Source: an uncultured bacterium
GTDB lineage: Bacteria > Bacillota_I > Bacilli_A > RF39 > UBA660
Length of the DNA stretch: 64,000 nucleotides
Direction of reading: 5' to 3'
Assembly (NCBI GenBank): GCA_946560065.1
Contig: CAMNUE010000010.1
Location: forward strand, 1-64,000
Shown: piece after piece, positions 43,599 through 52,865 of the stretch
Position numbering within the stretch: position 1 is the first letter of the stretch
How the letters are laid out: each line of letters opens with the position of its first letter
Notes under the pieces: generated by a model
Told to the model about the DNA's origin: nothing
Databases searched by the model: none
Seen by the model: the letters and a program-made list of their open reading frames with translations, nothing else
Position numbers and translations under genes: made by a program

Positions 43599-44500
43599 TA
43601 CTCAGCACCCACATTCTCGTTATAATATTTTTCTCCCTTTAAAAGGAAATAAGTATTTATAATTAAAACACCATGCATTAAAAATTGAACATACCATCTC
43701 TCGAGCAAAACCAAATAAGTTTCTCTACCAAGCAAATATTGAACTAACATTACCATCAAATAAAGAATAATTCCAAATTGTAAAAATGATTTGTGAAAAG
43801 ATGCTCTTTCAATTCGGTCACGGTAAACACTTTCAACCAACATATCTATATCCAATTGCATATTTTCTAGTGAATCAGCAGAGTTCTGTGCACCTTCTTT
43901 AGTAATCTGTAAGAAAAGTTGATGCATATTCTTAACAATATAATATGGATACAATTTACTCATATATTCTAATGCTTCATCAATGGTACCATTATCGTAA
44001 CTCATATTTATCATTTGCTCAACATCACTTAAAACAGGATCTTCTAAAACTCCAGAATTCTTAACACCTTCTAATGCCTTAACAAAAGATTGTGTAGTTG
44101 CGAATTCCATAATTGTATTTGAAGTATATACTTGAACTTGCTCAAATAAAAATTCTGAATAAACTCTCTTACATCTTAAATAAGTAAGATATGGTACAAA
44201 AGATACTGCTGCTAAAGCATAAATAATACTAATAATTAAATTATAAAAATATAAATAAGAAACAATACCAGCAAACCCCGCAAAAATGGAAACCTGTAAA
44301 ATATACTGCTTAGGAGTATATTCCTGTCCTAGTTGCTTAGTCTTCTCACGAACAACTTTAAAAGAATAAGGAGCAAATTTATCATAAACACCTTGTGCTT
44401 GAGTCAGAACATATTTACCAACATTTTCACCTTTGTAATTTCTATATAAATAAATAGCAACTACAAAAGCGATAATAATAATTAACTCTGTAAAATACAT
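43598..44500 (-). CDS. tadB: TadB-like membrane platform protein
   Basis: T2SSF-domain protein with an N-terminal TM, a pair at ~90-125 and a C-terminal pair, and cytoplasmic FVKALEGVKNSGVLEDPVLS typical of the family. Met-3 (44500) is nine bases from AAGGAG and Met-1 (44506) only three; either could be used. It follows cpaF by about ten bases. Confidence 0.82.
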   Translation of the reverse strand: MYFTELIIIIAFVVAIYLYRNYKGENVGKYVLTQAQGVYDKFAPYSFKVVREKTKQLGQEYTPKQYILQVSIFAGFAGIVSYLYFYNLIISIIYALAAVSFVPYLTYLRCKRVYSEFLFEQVQVYTSNTIMEFATTQSFVKALEGVKNSGVLEDPVLSDVEQMINMSYDNGTIDEALEYMSKLYPYYIVKNMHQLFLQITKEGAQNSADSLENMQLDIDMLVESVYRDRIERASFHKSFLQFGIILYLMVMLVQYLLGRETYLVLLERWYVQFLMHGVLIINTYFLLKGEKYYNENVGAE

Positions 44501-44516
44501 AAACATTCACTCCTTT

Positions 44517-46043
44517 CTACTCTTCTAACTTAGTAATAATAGGAACAGTAGGCTCAACAACTGATTGAGCATTAATAACTGGTTGACTAATCACCTCTTG
44601 TTGCTGAGGAACAACTGCCTGAACAACAGGAGTTGCAGCCAATTGAACATTATTTGTTCCAGCCTGAATAGTTGGGATACTCATCTCCTGCCCATTAACC
44701 ATCTCAGCACTTGAATTAGCTGAAGTAGCATCAACAACAGGAACAGCATTAGTAGTTGCTGACTCCTCAACTACAGGAGTAATAGAAACATTAGCAATAA
44801 CCTCATTTTGAACATTAGAATCTGGAACTTGACCTGTAAGCTCATTTCCTAGCTGAACAGAAGCAACTTGAGCATTACCACCACTATCATTATTAGCATC
44901 TGAACTATCATTATTAGCACCTGAACTATCATTATCAGTAGTATCACCAATATTATCGTCATACTGAGTTTCAGTAAGTGGCAATTCACGAGGTAAATCC
45001 TTTATTATATCTTCAACCTCTATGTTTTGATTTTCCAAATACTCGACTAAATGATCACTAGGTCTACACATCATAGGCTTACCGAAAATCTTTTGATAAA
45101 TAATTCTCGACTTAGGTTCATTATTATCGTCAACATAAAATTCAGCAACTTCATCAAGTTCACGATGGAATTTACCATACTGCTTACTATAAAAAGCTTT
45201 AATATGTACTCCAAGTTGAATATAACGATAAATAGTTGTCAAGAATTGATGTACATCCAAATCTGTTTCCATCAACGAATATAAACGATACGGAATAGCA
45301 GATGCCTTATCAGCATGGATAGTTGACAAAATATTGTGACCTGATGAAATAGAGTTACGAACCGCCGAAACAGCCTCAGCACTACGAACCTCTGAAAGCA
45401 AAATCCATTTCGGATTCTGACGCATACAAGTAACCAAAACATCAGAGTAACTTGCAACATTATTAGTCTTCATTGAAACAATATCTCTCTGCGGAAAAAT
45501 TTTATCTAAGTGAAGCTCCAAAGTATCTTCAATAGTAATAATTTTCTCATTAGTTTTAGTATGACTAGCCAAATACTTAACAAACTCAGTTTTACCAGAA
45601 CCAGTTTCTCCAGCAACCATTATATTACAATGTCCCTCAACACATTTAATTAAAAAGTCATGTATTGCAGGTGTAAAATAATCTTCCTCAATAAGCTTCT
45701 CTTTTTCAAGTCTTATCTTAGCTGGAGTTTTACGAATAACCAAAGCTATTCCATTTGTTGCAATAGACTGATGAACAAAGTTCATACGTAACTCAGCAGA
45801 TTCAGCATCAAGAAATGGTTTTGCATTATTAAATGTAGTTCCCATAACGTTAGAACATTGGAAGGCCAACTTCTCAACAAAATCAGGAGTTGCTCCTTCC
45901 ACTTCTACTCTTAATGAACCTTGAGTAAGAGAACGAATCCAAATCTGTCCATTATTATCATAAGAAATATCGGTTATATCATCATCGTCAAGTAATGAAC
46001 GAAAAGGTCCAAAATCCAACTTGTCAAATATATTCTCATTCAT
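44517..46043 (-). CDS. cpaF: CpaF/TadA-type secretion ATPase (VirB11 superfamily)
   Basis: Hexameric motor for Tad pili. Walker A GETGSGKT (~145-152), the Asp box ITIEDTLEL, Walker B-like ILLSEVRSAEA and the His box GHNILSTIHADKA are all intact. It belongs to the same superfamily as VirB11, which matters because the T4SS half of the cluster has no other VirB11. The last ~150 residues are Asn/Ser/Asp-, Val- and Gln-rich low complexity, unusual for the family. Confidence 0.93.
   Translation of the reverse strand: MNENIFDKLDFGPFRSLLDDDDITDISYDNNGQIWIRSLTQGSLRVEVEGATPDFVEKLAFQCSNVMGTTFNNAKPFLDAESAELRMNFVHQSIATNGIALVIRKTPAKIRLEKEKLIEEDYFTPAIHDFLIKCVEGHCNIMVAGETGSGKTEFVKYLASHTKTNEKIITIEDTLELHLDKIFPQRDIVSMKTNNVASYSDVLVTCMRQNPKWILLSEVRSAEAVSAVRNSISSGHNILSTIHADKASAIPYRLYSLMETDLDVHQFLTTIYRYIQLGVHIKAFYSKQYGKFHRELDEVAEFYVDDNNEPKSRIIYQKIFGKPMMCRPSDHLVEYLENQNIEVEDIIKDLPRELPLTETQYDDNIGDTTDNDSSGANNDSSDANNDSGGNAQVASVQLGNELTGQVPDSNVQNEVIANVSITPVVEESATTNAVPVVDATSANSSAEMVNGQEMSIPTIQAGTNNVQLAATPVVQAVVPQQQEVISQPVINAQSVVEPTVPIITKLEE
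44883..44936 (-). repeat. 21-bp tandem repeat in the cpaF tail
   Basis: Two full copies of a 21-base unit (ACTATCATTATTAGCA-C/T-CTGA) and a partial third, encoding NNDSS(G/D)A-type repeats in the disordered C-terminus. Confidence 0.85.
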
Positions 46044-46076
46044 TTAACTCACATCCCTTTATATTCTAAAAAAATC

Positions 46077-46889
46077 TTAACTATCAGTCCATACAGTATG
46101 AAGATTAATCCATTCTTTTAATTGATCACTACTAACCTCTAAATCAGCAGGTTCATCTTTTAAACTCTCATTAGTTGGAACCAAATACAATGAAGTACTA
46201 TAAGTTCTCATCTCTTCAGCTTTCTTCAAAAGAATAAAATATTCTTCAGGTAAAGCAAAGACAACCATTGCAGGTGAACGATTTTCATCAATATTTTGGA
46301 AAACAGGTTGTCCACTACTATCTTTAACAGCTAAAACTTTTATATTAGAGAACAATTTTCCCAACATAATCTTATCCGCATCAGCAGTCAAAGCATTTGG
46401 ATCACTCTCATCAATCTTATTAACTGCTTTTAAATAAATATCAATATAATTACCTGGATATACAGAGTTACCATATGTAGATTGTGTATTAACAGACAAA
46501 TTATATAAAACATGTCCTTTAGGATAATCCAAAATTATGTTAGCAGGTAATTGCTCTTTTTCAACAACTGCTCTTTTATAAAATAAACTTCCTTGTGGTA
46601 TTACAACATCTGCAGCAGCATATTTATCAATTATGTCTCCTTTATTTGTCAAAACATCTCCTTCAACCATTGAAGGCGGAACCTCACGAGTAGAAATCAT
46701 TCCCTCTGTTATTTGCGTTCCAGCTGCAATCTGCTCTGATGCATATGGAACCTGAATTGGGTTAATCGAAGATTTAATACGCCATGTATAAGCAACATAT
46801 AAAACTATAATAGCTAAAACAACACCAATTACAGTAACTGTATTCTTATTCTGCATAAATTTCTTCAATCCAGTAGTTAAATTACCCAT
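46077..46889 (-). CDS. cpaB: CpaB/RcpC-like SAF-domain protein
   Basis: One TM (~17-36) then an SAF domain: IPVQVPYASEQIAAGTQIT (start near residue 37) with REVPPS and VIPQGSLFYKRAV, followed by a CpaB C-terminal domain with GNYIDIYLKAV. In Gram-negatives it helps the outer-membrane secretin; in Gram-positives it is a membrane-anchored pilus factor. First Tad gene upstream of cpaF. Confidence 0.88.
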   Translation of the reverse strand: MGNLTTGLKKFMQNKNTVTVIGVVLAIIVLYVAYTWRIKSSINPIQVPYASEQIAAGTQITEGMISTREVPPSMVEGDVLTNKGDIIDKYAAADVVIPQGSLFYKRAVVEKEQLPANIILDYPKGHVLYNLSVNTQSTYGNSVYPGNYIDIYLKAVNKIDESDPNALTADADKIMLGKLFSNIKVLAVKDSSGQPVFQNIDENRSPAMVVFALPEEYFILLKKAEEMRTYSTSLYLVPTNESLKDEPADLEVSSDQLKEWINLHTVWTDS

Positions 46890-46912
46890 ATTATCTATCC
46901 CCTCTTTCTTTC

Positions 46913-47413
46913 TTATTTAGCACGCTCATAAAAACTCTTACATAAGTCTGAATTTTTAGTTTGTAGTCCCTGCTCTATAGAAGGATCAGTTAAACTTTTT
47001 GACTCTAAAATTGCATCATAATTAGTTGTAATATTAGAATCCGCATAGTCTTCACCCTCTCCAGCAGCTTTAGTTTTAAATCTAAGTACTGTTGTTGAAT
47101 CAACTTTAACACTAACTTTGGGTGGAGCTTCATTTATATCATAAAAGCCTACTTTATAACCTCTAGTAACATCAACTGCATCAGCAAATCGATAAAGAAA
47201 GCTCTCAACGAACTTTTCTTTATCAATACGGTATATTCCACAAGTTCTCAAAAATGTTTGATCAAGTGCATCTACCATTGCCGCATCTGTAGTTTCTTTT
47301 ACTAAATAATAATCAAGTTCTCCACCTGTTGAATAATTACTTAAAACATTTATAAGGAGCAAAGCAATTAAACTTAGAAAAATTATTCCAACAGTTAACA
47401 TTCCCTTATTCAT
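46913..47413 (-). CDS. Anchored small extracytoplasmic protein, possibly pseudopilin-like
   Basis: A TM at ~6-26 in the first residues and ~135 outside residues. The N-terminus (MNKGMLTVGIIFLSLIALLLINV) and position before cpaB resemble TadF/TadG-type minor components, and it may belong to DUF5411, but I am not certain of the family. RBS GGAGGTG. Confidence 0.55.
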   Translation of the reverse strand: MNKGMLTVGIIFLSLIALLLINVLSNYSTGGELDYYLVKETTDAAMVDALDQTFLRTCGIYRIDKEKFVESFLYRFADAVDVTRGYKVGFYDINEAPPKVSVKVDSTTVLRFKTKAAGEGEDYADSNITTNYDAILESKSLTDPSIEQGLQTKNSDLCKSFYERAK

Positions 47414-47434
47414 ATATTAATAACACCTCCAAAA

Positions 47435-50185
47435 TTAATTAATAGAATAATCATCACACTCACCAGACTGATAATTCTTCATATTATTACATTTTAAAGC
47501 TGAAGTTTGTGTAGGATACTTTGCGTTAGGAATATCCTTTCTAATTACATCACTTTGATAATATGAAGCACTTGAATTCTTATCAGAAACTACCTTACCT
47601 TCAAAATTAGTATAATTATGACCATGATCTTTAGTTTCTGATCTTAGTTTATTAAGAACATTTGGTGTTAAATCGAATTCATAATCAAGATAATCATTAC
47701 TATAAACATTATAACCAACAGATTGAACTTTTTGTGTATATTTTACAGGTTCAACCGCATAAGCATTTTTATTATATCCTGAACCAGACTTATTAGTATC
47801 AGTTGTATCAGAATACTTAGTCCAGTTAAATCCAGGAGCTCTTCCAACAGCCGCAGTATTTAGTAATTTATCACCATTAGTAGCTGGGAATAAGTTATTT
47901 AAATCAACAGATCTTACACGATAGCTTGCTGAATCCGGACCAGGATCTGGAGTACACTTCTCATCATTAGAATTTTTACTCTTACCAACACCTTGACTAT
48001 TTAAAGCATAGAAACATTTAACATTAATATTCCAATGGAAATATCCAAAATTCTTAGCAGAAGCCTTAATATTATATTTTATAGCTTCAGCATCCTCTTT
48101 TGTGAAAGAAGTTTTCTTAGTAATATTACTATTACCACACTCTTCTTTATACTCACTACTATTAACTGAATAATTATTCTTAGAACCAAATACCTTATTA
48201 TAGTAATAATTCCACCATGCTCTGTTAACATCTTTAGCATCTAAAGGTATACAGAACTTATCTTTTTGTTCTTGCCAACCATTTCCCTCTTTAGGAACAT
48301 AAGTTATTTCACCAGTTTTATTATGTATCCAAGTACCTGGGAAACTCCATTCAGTTTGATATCTTTCATTACCGTCATTTTCCTTATAACATCCTGCATA
48401 TCCTAAAATTGTTGAATTTGAATTTACAGATGTATTATGTGTTTTATTCTTACCACTAGTAATCTTATCTGGGGCAGTTTCGTATGGGAACACTAAAGTT
48501 TGATTATTACCACTTCCATCTTTATAGTCAACACTGATTGTAAACTCTGCTGTCGTCGTTGTACATGATGCTGCCGCACTACACTGATTAACAGCTTGTT
48601 TATAAATCTCTTTGTTATTATCATAATCTTTTTGTGGGAATTTAGGATTTATATATTTACCATCACAACCACTCCACCAACAAATATCATGACAATGATC
48701 ACTACCATAATCATGTCGACAAATACCATTACCTTCAAATACGCCATAACCAGCAGGACAACTTCCCCCATACCAACGACCAGGACCACTACCTTGCCAA
48801 GTTATAGTACCACCTGATCTTTTATAACAACCAGAACTACCATTCCAAGTCATACACTCTGATAAACTAAATGAATTTCCTGTATTAACAGATAAATTAA
48901 AACTATTACTAGATTTAGGTGGTTTTTTATTAACAGCCTTTTTAATTTTTTCAACTGCAACATTTTGTAAATTATTTGACATTTGTGAATTTCCAGTATT
49001 ACCATAAATTTCGTTGTAACATTTTTTGCTACACTTCTCAGTATACTTACCATTATCACAACTCTTTATACATTTATCAAAATCTTCATTTGGACCACCT
49101 TGATGTACAAGATATGATCCACTGGCATTTGTACAGTAAGGAGTTGGTGTACAATAATCATATTTATCCTCAGGTTTTTCAGGAGCTTTACTCATATGAC
49201 AGCTAACAACACTTGTTACCCTAACCTTATATTCAAAACATAAACCAGCCTTTGAAGCAATAGGAGGACCATATTCAACCGTAACAGCCTCTTCACATGT
49301 TACATCACAAGAAACTGTTTTACCATTTTGATTATCTGTACCATCAGGAGAAAAATGATATTTATATTGTCCGAAATTTAATGTATAAGTTCCAACACCA
49401 TAAAGAAAAGTACGATTCTCTTCTTTATAATATTTATCACCAACTAATTGATCATCAGTATAAGTTCCTTTATAGTTACATTTAAGTCCGTTGATAGTTT
49501 TACCATCATTAAAGTTTCCATTATCAGCATCATGTGCAGAATCATCATAACCAGTTGCTTTAAATACATACTGATTACTTTTTGGAGCATTATTTTTAGC
49601 CCTACAGAACCAATCTTTTACAGTACCACCAGTAAGAGCCTTCTCATCAGTAAAAGTTGTATAACCAGTACAATCAATACCCTTAACAGATTTAGGCTTT
49701 ACATCATCATAATTAACATTTACTACGCCTCTTTCAATTCTAGGCTCACCACCTTTTGTGAAAACCAATTTAATAGTTATGTTACCTTCACCTTCACAAA
49801 ATTCTTCATCAATTTGTTCTTCAGTAGCCTTTAAAACTATTTCCATCTCATTTATGCTACCATTCTTCACATAAGATGTTGGAATCTGTATTTTCTTTCC
49901 ATTTTTTAAAACTTTGTTTTCTGAATAAGCAACACCATTTACCTGAGTTACTTTAAATTCAGCTTTTTTAGCTGCCGCAGTTTGAGCATCCATTTTAATA
50001 ACAGCATTGTTCCCAGATACATCCATACCTATTCCGTATCTTTTAAGTGCCTCACCTGTAAGTTCTCCACTACATTTTCTCTTCTCTGCATGAACAGAAA
50101 TGCTAGGGAACAATAACAAAGTCACTGCTATAAAACCGAAGACATACAACCCCAATATTCTTTTAGACAGAATCTGATTCTTCAT
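47435..50185 (-). CDS. Large Cys-rich secreted protein of the Tad/T4SS cluster
   Basis: About 916 residues with a signal peptide (ending SVHAEKR) and about 40 Cys residues, many in pairs (CHDICWWSGC, CSKKCYNE). There are Gly/Asn/Tyr-rich stretches and Ig-like strands in the first ~170 residues. No C-terminal sorting signal or TM, so it is secreted or held by disulfides or partners. Reading begins at one of several Met codons; ATG 50185 is best spaced from AAAGGTG. No family recognised. A surface adhesin or fibre-tip role is inferred from context. Confidence 0.68.
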   Translation of the reverse strand: MKNQILSKRILGLYVFGFIAVTLLLFPSISVHAEKRKCSGELTGEALKRYGIGMDVSGNNAVIKMDAQTAAAKKAEFKVTQVNGVAYSENKVLKNGKKIQIPTSYVKNGSINEMEIVLKATEEQIDEEFCEGEGNITIKLVFTKGGEPRIERGVVNVNYDDVKPKSVKGIDCTGYTTFTDEKALTGGTVKDWFCRAKNNAPKSNQYVFKATGYDDSAHDADNGNFNDGKTINGLKCNYKGTYTDDQLVGDKYYKEENRTFLYGVGTYTLNFGQYKYHFSPDGTDNQNGKTVSCDVTCEEAVTVEYGPPIASKAGLCFEYKVRVTSVVSCHMSKAPEKPEDKYDYCTPTPYCTNASGSYLVHQGGPNEDFDKCIKSCDNGKYTEKCSKKCYNEIYGNTGNSQMSNNLQNVAVEKIKKAVNKKPPKSSNSFNLSVNTGNSFSLSECMTWNGSSGCYKRSGGTITWQGSGPGRWYGGSCPAGYGVFEGNGICRHDYGSDHCHDICWWSGCDGKYINPKFPQKDYDNNKEIYKQAVNQCSAAASCTTTTAEFTISVDYKDGSGNNQTLVFPYETAPDKITSGKNKTHNTSVNSNSTILGYAGCYKENDGNERYQTEWSFPGTWIHNKTGEITYVPKEGNGWQEQKDKFCIPLDAKDVNRAWWNYYYNKVFGSKNNYSVNSSEYKEECGNSNITKKTSFTKEDAEAIKYNIKASAKNFGYFHWNINVKCFYALNSQGVGKSKNSNDEKCTPDPGPDSASYRVRSVDLNNLFPATNGDKLLNTAAVGRAPGFNWTKYSDTTDTNKSGSGYNKNAYAVEPVKYTQKVQSVGYNVYSNDYLDYEFDLTPNVLNKLRSETKDHGHNYTNFEGKVVSDKNSSASYYQSDVIRKDIPNAKYPTQTSALKCNNMKNYQSGECDDYSIN

Positions 50186-51020
50186 TATCATCATCACCTT
50201 TCAATATTTTATCAATCTTTTTATAATTATCATTCTTTTTTACAATGTAATTATCATATTTTTCATCTTTCCTCATAAGTCTACCAACAACGAAGAAATT
50301 AACATACACATCTGTTCCAAGCATTCTAGTACATGTAGAAACTGAAGCAAAATCATCTTCCTCTGAAACATCTACATCATAATCATATATACTATTTTCT
50401 TTCATCATCTTTAAGTATTTTTTCTTTTCTTCTTTAGTATACTCTCCATTTGGAAAAACAACTGCTTCACTTGCATTAACAAAACTTGTTGCAAATATCT
50501 TATACACATATTCTTTCCCATCCATAGTCAATTGAATATATTCATTGTCTTTAGCAAAATCATAATATACAAAACCCATCAATTCTTCAAAACGTTTAAA
50601 TGTATCTGAAGAGAGTTTAGGCTTAGAACTCAAATTAAATATATTATGACCAAGAACATTAATTACATTATGATAATTAGAATCATCACTTTCAACCCAA
50701 CCATAACCTTCTTTTTCTACGGGATTAGTAAATCCCTCACCAACGGCCCTCAAAACCGGCATATCAATATTAGTTCCTTGTACTTGCACCCAACCAATAG
50801 TATTATAATCCGAAGCATCCGTCTTCTTATTTTCTTTTATCTTATCACTTCGATCACGAATATCATAATAATTTTCATTATAAACAAACGAATCTTCATT
50901 CTTATTATTTAAAACAAGTAATAAAATAAGAATTCCTAATATTAAAATTATCAAAACCGCGATAACAAGAAAGATAAATACATTCTGTCTTTTCTTTGAA
51001 CGTCTTTTAATATGTCGCAT
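50163..51020 (-). CDS. Class B sortase in the Tad/T4SS cluster
   Basis: Sortase fold after one TM (~13-37): NVLGHNIFNL carries the catalytic His and ASVSTCTRML the Cys, with VVGRLM after it. Class B by its long insertion before the last strands. ATG 51020 follows GAGAGG. No protein of the cluster ends in a recognisable sorting signal, so its substrate is unknown; it could act on pilin-like subunits or elsewhere. The 3' end overlaps the next gene by about 20 bases. Confidence 0.85.
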   Translation of the reverse strand: MRHIKRRSKKRQNVFIFLVIAVLIILILGILILLLVLNNKNEDSFVYNENYYDIRDRSDKIKENKKTDASDYNTIGWVQVQGTNIDMPVLRAVGEGFTNPVEKEGYGWVESDDSNYHNVINVLGHNIFNLSSKPKLSSDTFKRFEELMGFVYYDFAKDNEYIQLTMDGKEYVYKIFATSFVNASEAVVFPNGEYTKEEKKKYLKMMKENSIYDYDVDVSEEDDFASVSTCTRMLGTDVYVNFFVVGRLMRKDEKYDNYIVKKNDNYKKIDKILKGDDDNEESDSV

Positions 51021-51039
51021 ACTACTACCTCTCATCTAA

Positions 51040-52857
51040 TTAATTTACTGTATATGGATCAGATCGAGTTCCATATCCCTTAGTAATAACAGTACCTTTT
51101 TTAAAATAAGCAACCAATCTTACACCATAAGCATCATAATCACCAAATTCTTCATTAACCGGAACACCTATATCAGTGATTGCACTACCAATTCTATCTG
51201 TTTTAGAAGTATTTGATAACCAATAAGAATGTGTTTTCTCATAATTAGAAGAAGCTCTACTTTGAGCACTAAACATTTCATACATATTAGGAGCTGAAAG
51301 TTTAACTTTATACTTCTTAATATCAACTTCTTCTCCATAAATTATTTTATTCTTATAAATTGGCACCTCAATTTCATGAGCAACAAACTTACTAGTATCA
51401 ATGTACTCATTAACTCCATTGTTTATATGATAAGCAACACTTGAACGTTCCTTAGGATTATAAGTAATTTTATTTGACTCTGAATAGAAGTTAGGCCCAT
51501 CAAAACTATTTCCTAAAGAAACCTCACTTATTACCTTCGTAGTACCATCTTCCATTGCCTCAACAACACGCCATACAATTCCACCATATTCAACGTATTC
51601 ACCCATTTCTCTTTCATTGAGAAGACTACCACCAACTCCACTTTCAAAATCATCAAAGAAATATGGATACAACAAACTACCATCACCAGCTATTATCAAA
51701 GAATCACCTTTAATAGTCATCATTGGTCTAACACCATAATTAAACGTATTATCATATGCTAAGAAACTCTTACCATATTCGTCACCATAGAAAATATTAC
51801 GAGTAATATAAGCTTCTTTATTATTTTTGCTATTAGCAACCCAAGACATAGTATAAGGCTTCATGAAATTACTATCCAAAGCTTGTGCTTTATTAACATC
51901 AACGATTGAAGGAATATATACATTTCTTTCTTTTGTATAAGAATTACACTGTGTAGAATCAAGTACTGATTCATCAACACTCATATTACAATACTTATTC
52001 TTAACTATCATCTTTTTTGTAGTCTTATTTAAATTCTTATAATAATATTTTAGCCATTCATCAATTTTTGTATAATTAACATTAGCAATATCTTCATCTG
52101 CAACAATAACAACATTATCTTTATCATCCAAACCAACAATTCTAAAGTTCATATTAGAAAGTCTTAAGAAATTATTATCAGGTTCTCCAGTATAATTTGA
52201 AGTACCATTTAAATCTTTCTTAACAACATTCTTAAGCATCTTAACAACATTTACAGTACGAGTAACACTTGTTCTATTGCCTAACTTATCAAAAGCAATA
52301 TATTGAAGATCATAAGTACCTATTTCAGAAGTATCAACACTTCCCTTAATTGTTACATCCTTAGTTTTTAATTTACCATCAGCGGCATCAATAACACTCT
52401 TTACTCCTAATTCTTCATACTTATCACCAACGCCAACAGTAACTTCCTCACCACCATTTAGTTTAATTTCAGGACCCTCATGGTCTATATTTGATTTTAA
52501 TACTCCACAATCTAAATAAACATAATATTTATATTCACTATTTTCTCTTCTAACTTTAACCCAACTATCAGTTATAGAACAAACTTTATTTGTATATGGT
52601 GCTGTAATATCCTTATCTAAATAAGCATCATGATACAAATCTTGTAAAGAAAGAGTTTTAATTCTCTCACCAGTAGGTAGTTTCTCCTGATTAAGTTCAA
52701 AGTATCTTTTAGCAGCAGTTTCAAGTTTTTGTTCATTACTTCTAAAAGTAATCATTGGAGAAACAATCAAAAACCACACAAAGGCTGCTATAATAGCAAC
52801 CACAATTAGAAATTTGATTCTATTTATCATTTTATTCTTTTTTTTCTTATCTTTCAT
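51040..52857 (-). CDS. Anchored protein with pilin-like segment, Ig-like domain and C-terminal surface domain
   Basis: One TM (~11-33), then QKLETAAKRYFELNQEKLP, a pilin-head-like start also found in the 27932 gene. An Ig-like DUF5011/HYR domain (~125-215; EGPEIKLNGGEEVTVGVGDK, VDTSEIGTYDLQY) follows, then a domain of ~350 residues ending in YWLSNTSK and AYGVRLV. The Ig domain often occurs in cell-surface stalks. Second gene of the cluster by transcription order. Confidence 0.72.
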   Translation of the reverse strand: MKDKKKKNKMINRIKFLIVVAIIAAFVWFLIVSPMITFRSNEQKLETAAKRYFELNQEKLPTGERIKTLSLQDLYHDAYLDKDITAPYTNKVCSITDSWVKVRRENSEYKYYVYLDCGVLKSNIDHEGPEIKLNGGEEVTVGVGDKYEELGVKSVIDAADGKLKTKDVTIKGSVDTSEIGTYDLQYIAFDKLGNRTSVTRTVNVVKMLKNVVKKDLNGTSNYTGEPDNNFLRLSNMNFRIVGLDDKDNVVIVADEDIANVNYTKIDEWLKYYYKNLNKTTKKMIVKNKYCNMSVDESVLDSTQCNSYTKERNVYIPSIVDVNKAQALDSNFMKPYTMSWVANSKNNKEAYITRNIFYGDEYGKSFLAYDNTFNYGVRPMMTIKGDSLIIAGDGSLLYPYFFDDFESGVGGSLLNEREMGEYVEYGGIVWRVVEAMEDGTTKVISEVSLGNSFDGPNFYSESNKITYNPKERSSVAYHINNGVNEYIDTSKFVAHEIEVPIYKNKIIYGEEVDIKKYKVKLSAPNMYEMFSAQSRASSNYEKTHSYWLSNTSKTDRIGSAITDIGVPVNEEFGDYDAYGVRLVAYFKKGTVITKGYGTRSDPYTVN

Positions 52858-52865
52858 AAAGCCTC

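Noticed and set aside
49448..49834. 128-codon plus-strand open frame
   Set aside because: Antisense to the Cys-rich secreted protein gene; no start context and no recognisable domain.
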